Shown here in pieces: positions 42,872-46,255 of a DNA stretch of 46,255 bases (position 1 is the first letter of the stretch; the number at the start of each line of letters is the position of its first letter). The notes beneath the pieces were generated by a model, which worked only from the letters and a program-made list of their open reading frames with translations, made no database searches and was not told the origin of the DNA. The position numbers and the translations under genes were made by a program. Source of the DNA: UBA9464 sp003445095 (lineage in GTDB: Bacteria > Verrucomicrobiota > Verrucomicrobiia > Limisphaerales > UBA9464). The stretch spans positions 1 through 46,255 of the forward strand of contig DAOMZG010000016.1 in NCBI GenBank assembly GCA_035437945.1, in the 5' to 3' direction.

Positions 42872-44776
42872 ATGAGTTTGGTCTCGTTTGCGGACTTGGC
42901 AGTACCGTCGGATGTCCAGAAGGTCCTTGAGCGGCTCGGGTTTGAGGCACCAGTACCGGTGCAAACGGCGGTCCTAACGGCCCTCAAATCCTCGCGGAGC
43001 GCGGTGATTGCGGCTCCCGCTCGGTCGGGTCGGGGAACGGCATTGGCACTAGCGGCGGCTACCTTGGCGAGTAGTAAGGGAGAGCCGACCCAAGTTCTCG
43101 TTTTGACCGGCACTCGAAGCCGTGCCTTCCAGTTGAGCGACGCGGTGAGGACGTTCGTGGCCGGCCGTAAATCTGTGACGGTGGCGCCCTGGGTTTTTGG
43201 CCCTAGCGCCGAACGGCAGTCCGCCTTAGCGGAACGCGGCGCGACGGTCGTAGTAGGCACTCCAGGGGTTCTCCGGCAAGCCGTTCACGATGGTAAGCTG
43301 AAGCTCGACCAGGTGACCGCTGTTCTGATCGACAGCGCGGATGAACAACTGGACGTCGGGCTTGAAGAGGATGTGGAGGCCCTGCTGGCAGCGGCACCTG
43401 AGTCGCGATTGGTGATTGCGCTCGCAACGATCCTGACTCGCGAATTGGAAGCATTGGCGGTGCGCCGTTTTCCCGAGGCCGACCGTCTCGTCCCGGAACC
43501 GCCCGCGACCGCACCCGCATTGACGTGGTTTAGCGTCGATTCGTCGGAGAAGTTTCTCGCCCTGACCGTTCTAATGGATCGGCACCAGTTGAAGGGTGGT
43601 CTCGTATTCACCAACGATCGCTTGTCGGCGGACGAACTGGCGGGTCGATTGACCGCGGTGGGATACCCGGCGGAATGTGTCACAAGCGATGTTTCCGCAA
43701 GCGTGCGTGACCGGGCGCTGAAACGGTTCCGGCAAGGAGCGGTTTTGTTTTTAGTGGGATCGGTCGGCGGCCTGGCTTCCGTGGAGGTCGATCCCGTCCC
43801 CGCGATTATTCACTTCGATTGGCCGTTGGACGAGAGTGAGTTCGTCAAGCGCCATGAACGGCTCCACGCGGGTGGCGTCGCGTTCGCCTTTGCGTCGGGC
43901 CGAGAACTGATTCGTGCGCGAGCGGTTTCGCGGAGGGGGTCGCCTGTTCGGCTGGGACGATTACCGTTAACGGGCGAGCTGGCTGAGCAGCGATTGCAGG
44001 CGAATGTCAGCCGTCTGCGAGAAGCGTTGGGCGGGCGCAATCCCGCGGCCTGTCGATCCGTGGTTGATTTGCTGATGGCCGAAGGTTTCGAGCCCGCGGT
44101 GATCGCGGGCGCCGCCATCCGATTGTTGGGCACCCCTGAGTTGCCTACTTTGCCGCCGCCGTTGCCGCCGCCCGTGGTGTCGTCCAACGAGTCGAGCCCA
44201 GTGGCCGTCGCTGAGTTGCGAGAGGACCTCGCTCCGGCTCCGGTTTCGGAAGCATCGGGCGATGATCAGTCGGATTGGTCTCCAGGGGTGGGCGCGACCG
44301 AGGAGGTGGCTCCAACTTCTAGTGAAGGGGATGCCTCGGGCTATGAGACCGGTGAACCTGGCTATGCCTATTCCGACAACGCGGCGGAGGATGGCGTGGT
44401 GTATCCTCCGGGTGCCAATTTTGGTGACGACGAGACCGGTACGAGCCCTGGAGGTGACGATCGAGCGGGCAGACGCGGCCGCCGCGGTGGCCGCGGACGA
44501 GGCGCTGGCCGGGGTGGCGAAGGGGGACCGACGGCTTCAGGTATGAAACGCTTGTGGCTTAATGTCGGTCGGATGGATCGAATTCAACCGCGCGACATCG
44601 TTGGGTGTATCTTGGGAGAGACCGGCCTGCCGTCGGTCGCGGTGGGGCGGGTTCAACTCTTTGAGCGGCACACGTTGGTGGACGTATCGGGGAGCTTCGA
44701 AAGTCAGATTCTCGAAGCCCTGAACCGGGCGGCCGTGCGTGGGCGCAAGCTGAAGGCCAAAATCGCCGCGTATTGA
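42872..44776 (+). CDS. Degenerate DEAD-box helicase-like protein with DbpA-type RNA-binding domain
   Basis: This 634-residue protein has the layout of a CsdA/DbpA-type DEAD-box RNA helicase, but the ATPase core is eroded. The Q-motif glutamine (Gln31) and motif Ib (VVVGTPG) remain. Motif I reads APARSGRGT (residues 48-56), so the Walker A Lys is Arg and the Thr is Gly. Motif II is DSAD (154-157) instead of DEAD. Motif III is LAT. Motif V is VGSVGGLASV and motif VI is KRHERLHAGG (326-335) instead of HRIGRTGRAG. After residue 415 comes an acidic, disordered linker and an RG-rich patch (GRRGRRGGRGRGAGRGG). A well-kept DbpA-type RNA-binding domain closes it (about 555-634, KRLWLNVGRMDRIQPRDIVG). 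AAGGAG upstream supports the ATG at 42872. It probably binds RNA without unwinding it. Confidence 0.9.
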   Translation: MSLVSFADLAVPSDVQKVLERLGFEAPVPVQTAVLTALKSSRSAVIAAPARSGRGTALALAAATLASSKGEPTQVLVLTGTRSRAFQLSDAVRTFVAGRKSVTVAPWVFGPSAERQSALAERGATVVVGTPGVLRQAVHDGKLKLDQVTAVLIDSADEQLDVGLEEDVEALLAAAPESRLVIALATILTRELEALAVRRFPEADRLVPEPPATAPALTWFSVDSSEKFLALTVLMDRHQLKGGLVFTNDRLSADELAGRLTAVGYPAECVTSDVSASVRDRALKRFRQGAVLFLVGSVGGLASVEVDPVPAIIHFDWPLDESEFVKRHERLHAGGVAFAFASGRELIRARAVSRRGSPVRLGRLPLTGELAEQRLQANVSRLREALGGRNPAACRSVVDLLMAEGFEPAVIAGAAIRLLGTPELPTLPPPLPPPVVSSNESSPVAVAELREDLAPAPVSEASGDDQSDWSPGVGATEEVAPTSSEGDASGYETGEPGYAYSDNAAEDGVVYPPGANFGDDETGTSPGGDDRAGRRGRRGGRGRGAGRGGEGGPTASGMKRLWLNVGRMDRIQPRDIVGCILGETGLPSVAVGRVQLFERHTLVDVSGSFESQILEALNRAAVRGRKLKAKIAAY

Positions 44777-44802
44777 TCGGTGACCTCAGCTAGATTTCCG
44801 CA

Positions 44803-44836
44803 GGAGCGTTTTGCGGCCTGGCGGCGACCGCGCTCC
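44803..44836. terminator. Possible stem between convergent genes
   Basis: GGAGCG (44803-44808) and CGCTCC (44831-44836) are complementary arms separated by 22 GC-rich bases in the 68-base space between the convergent helicase-like and mtnA genes. There is no clear T-run on either strand. This is a weak call. Confidence 0.25.
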
Positions 44837-44844
44837 GGAAGGTG

Positions 44845-45993
44845 TCAGGCGATCGGTCTGGTGGCTGACGATTTGTGGAACCGCTTCAATTTGATGAGTT
44901 CGCCGGGACGCAGGATCCCGTGAGGCGTTATGATCCCCGTGATTAGTTCGGGAGGGGTCACATCAAATCCGGGGTTGAGGGCTGTGCTGGTCGGGTTGGC
45001 AATCCGCACGTAGGCGCGCGACCCAACCTTGGAGCGAGGAGTTTTTCCGATGGACGGATGCAAGGCACCCCAAGCTCCCAAGACTTCGTCGCCGCTGCGC
45101 TCCTCAATGGGGATGCGTTTCCAGGATTTTAGGTTCCAATCAATGGTCGAAAGCGGGATGGCCACGTAGAACGGAATTCCATGCCGGTGCGCGAGGACCG
45201 CTGTGGAATAAGTGCCGATCTTGTTGGCCACGTGACCCGTGTGACCAAGCACGCGATCGCTGCCGACGAGGACCAAGTCGATCTTGCCGCGTTGCATTAG
45301 GTCCCCCGCGGCATTATCGGCAATGACATGGTGCCGAATTCCCTGCTGGGCCAGCTCCCACGCGGTGAGACTGGCACCCTGACAGCGGGGCCGCGTTTCG
45401 TCGCAGAGGACCAGAAAGTCGCGCCCTCGGTTCTGGGCCGCGTAAATCGGAGCGGTGGCGGTCCCGATGTCCACGAACGCCAGCCAACCGGCGTTGCAAT
45501 GGGTGAGTACGGTCGCACCGTTGCGGATCAAGGGCGCGCCGTGAGTGCCGATGGCGCGGCAGTGCGCTATGTCTGCGTCGGCAAAGTGTTGGGCGGCCGC
45601 CACGGCGAGCTGTTGCTGTTCGCGCACGGTGGCCCCGCGCTGCATCTCCCTTCGCACGGCGTTCAGCGCGTTCACAGGGTCTACTGCCGTAGGACGGGCC
45701 GATTTCAGCACGGTGTGAACCGTCTGGATGTGTGCGTTGAAGGCACCGAGACTCTGACCGCGGAAAGCGCGGGCGCCCTGCGCCAGTCCGAAGGCGGCCG
45801 TGGCTCCGATTGCTCCAGCGCCGCGGACGATCATATCGCGAATCGCGGCCGCGGTGGCCTGATAATTTTTCATGGCCACGACAATGAAGTCGTGGGGCAG
45901 ACAGCGTTGATCAATCAGACTGACCGCGTTCGTCTGCGGGTCGAACGAAACGGTTTGAAAGTGCTTGGTGCGGCCTCTGACAGAGACATTCAC
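44845..45993 (-). CDS. mtnA: S-methyl-5-thioribose-1-phosphate isomerase (aIF-2B family)
   Basis: This methionine-salvage enzyme converts 5-methylthioribose-1-phosphate to the ribulose form. The 382 residues contain the substrate-phosphate loop MIVRGAGAIGATAAFGLAQG, the catalytic Cys in VLTHCNAGWLA, CDETRPRCQGASLTAWEL, the catalytic Asp in LVGSDRVLGHTG, and VANKIGTYSTAVLAHRHGIPFYVA with NPGFDVTPPELITGIITPHG near the end. The start is a GTG at 45993. The VRGAGAIGA variant places it in a less common branch of the MtnA/eIF2B-alpha-like family, so a related ribose-1,5-bisphosphate isomerase role cannot be excluded. No other salvage gene lies in the window. Confidence 0.9.
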   Translation of the reverse strand: MNVSVRGRTKHFQTVSFDPQTNAVSLIDQRCLPHDFIVVAMKNYQATAAAIRDMIVRGAGAIGATAAFGLAQGARAFRGQSLGAFNAHIQTVHTVLKSARPTAVDPVNALNAVRREMQRGATVREQQQLAVAAAQHFADADIAHCRAIGTHGAPLIRNGATVLTHCNAGWLAFVDIGTATAPIYAAQNRGRDFLVLCDETRPRCQGASLTAWELAQQGIRHHVIADNAAGDLMQRGKIDLVLVGSDRVLGHTGHVANKIGTYSTAVLAHRHGIPFYVAIPLSTIDWNLKSWKRIPIEERSGDEVLGAWGALHPSIGKTPRSKVGSRAYVRIANPTSTALNPGFDVTPPELITGIITPHGILRPGELIKLKRFHKSSATRPIA

Positions 45994-46255
45994 TTGGGTA
46001 AGTAATCAGGTCTTAAGCGGTCACGCTCATGTTGGAACGAGAGCCAACTGATGAAACAGAGGCTAACGTCGGTTGCAGGCTCAGCGAGATCCGTGTTTCA
46101 CGCATTGGTGATATCACAAGGCAAAATGGGCTGCCTTCCCTCTCGTGTCCGATGTTACCTCCAGTGGCCTTTTTCATGGATACGAGTTAGCTCGCAGTGT
46201 CGGCCGGCGCACTGGGAGGCAGCGGCTATTTTAGCGCCTGTCGGAAGTAGGCGAT
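45994..46255. other. Window end upstream of mtnA; no gene seen
   Basis: This 262-base end segment contains no open frame with family resemblance on either strand and no convincing SAM-riboswitch consensus, although mtnA is read away from it. The mtnA promoter must lie here, but I cannot place it with confidence. Confidence 0.4.

Noticed and set aside
45994..46255. Possible SAM riboswitch upstream of mtnA
   Set aside because: The core consensus segments and the pairing pattern are not visible, although methionine-salvage genes sometimes have one.
1..46255. tRNA genes, CRISPR arrays, transposases, phage genes or att sites
   Set aside because: Reading both strands I found no tRNA T-arm in a cloverleaf context, no regularly spaced repeats, and no transposase or integrase motifs.

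Overview
This GC-rich 46 kb window is bacterial and most likely comes from a Verrucomicrobiota genome, perhaps the Pedosphaera/Limisphaera side of the phylum. That assignment is inferred from gene content. The supporting signs are a DUF1592-type cytochrome/DUF1552 gene pair, duplicated orphan MacB-like permeases, a propeller-type histidine kinase, H-X9-DG pseudopilins, CotH kinases, a SecD-SecF fusion and many secreted proteins. Shine-Dalgarno signals are often weak. I saw no tRNA, rRNA, CRISPR array, transposase or phage gene.

Layout. Positions 1-4240 hold a 5'-truncated ADOP-type permease, a complete one, and the eroded first codons of a third. At 4349-8373 are a secreted multi-domain DUF1587/1595/1592/1588/1585 protein with CxxCH haem motifs and its partner, a Tat-exported DUF1552 protein, with overlapping stop and start. 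At 8409-9756 are two small charged/coiled-coil proteins behind a strong extended -10 promoter, then a secreted alpha/beta hydrolase. fmt follows at 9876. At 11049-17731 is a signalling block: a single-domain response regulator, a class III adenylate cyclase with two H-box domains and a receiver, and, convergent to them across a terminator, a 1509-residue LamG/propeller histidine kinase.

The most distinctive accessory region is 18233-30181. Ten genes lie on one strand: two CotH-family secreted kinases, three phosphodiester glycosidases (NAGPA family), two pseudopilin-like proteins, an unknown single-membrane-span protein between them, and a sterol-desaturase-family hydroxylase. From 20867 on they are closely spaced. 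I infer, without proof, a surface glycan or phospho-modification system.

From 30265 on the genes are mostly housekeeping: dimeric dUTPase (-), a small lipoprotein (-), aconitase, a MOSC protein (-), seryl-tRNA synthetase, a frameshifted SRPBCC gene, topoisomerase III with three C-terminal zinc repeats, YajC and the SecDF fusion. Next comes a DEAD-box-like protein in which nearly every ATPase motif is lost while the DbpA-type RNA-binding domain is kept. The last gene is MtnA (-).

An identical 36-base perfect palindrome occurs twice, in opposite orientation, at 20748 and 36419. With the degenerate helicase and the CotH/glycosidase island it is the best candidate for something undescribed.
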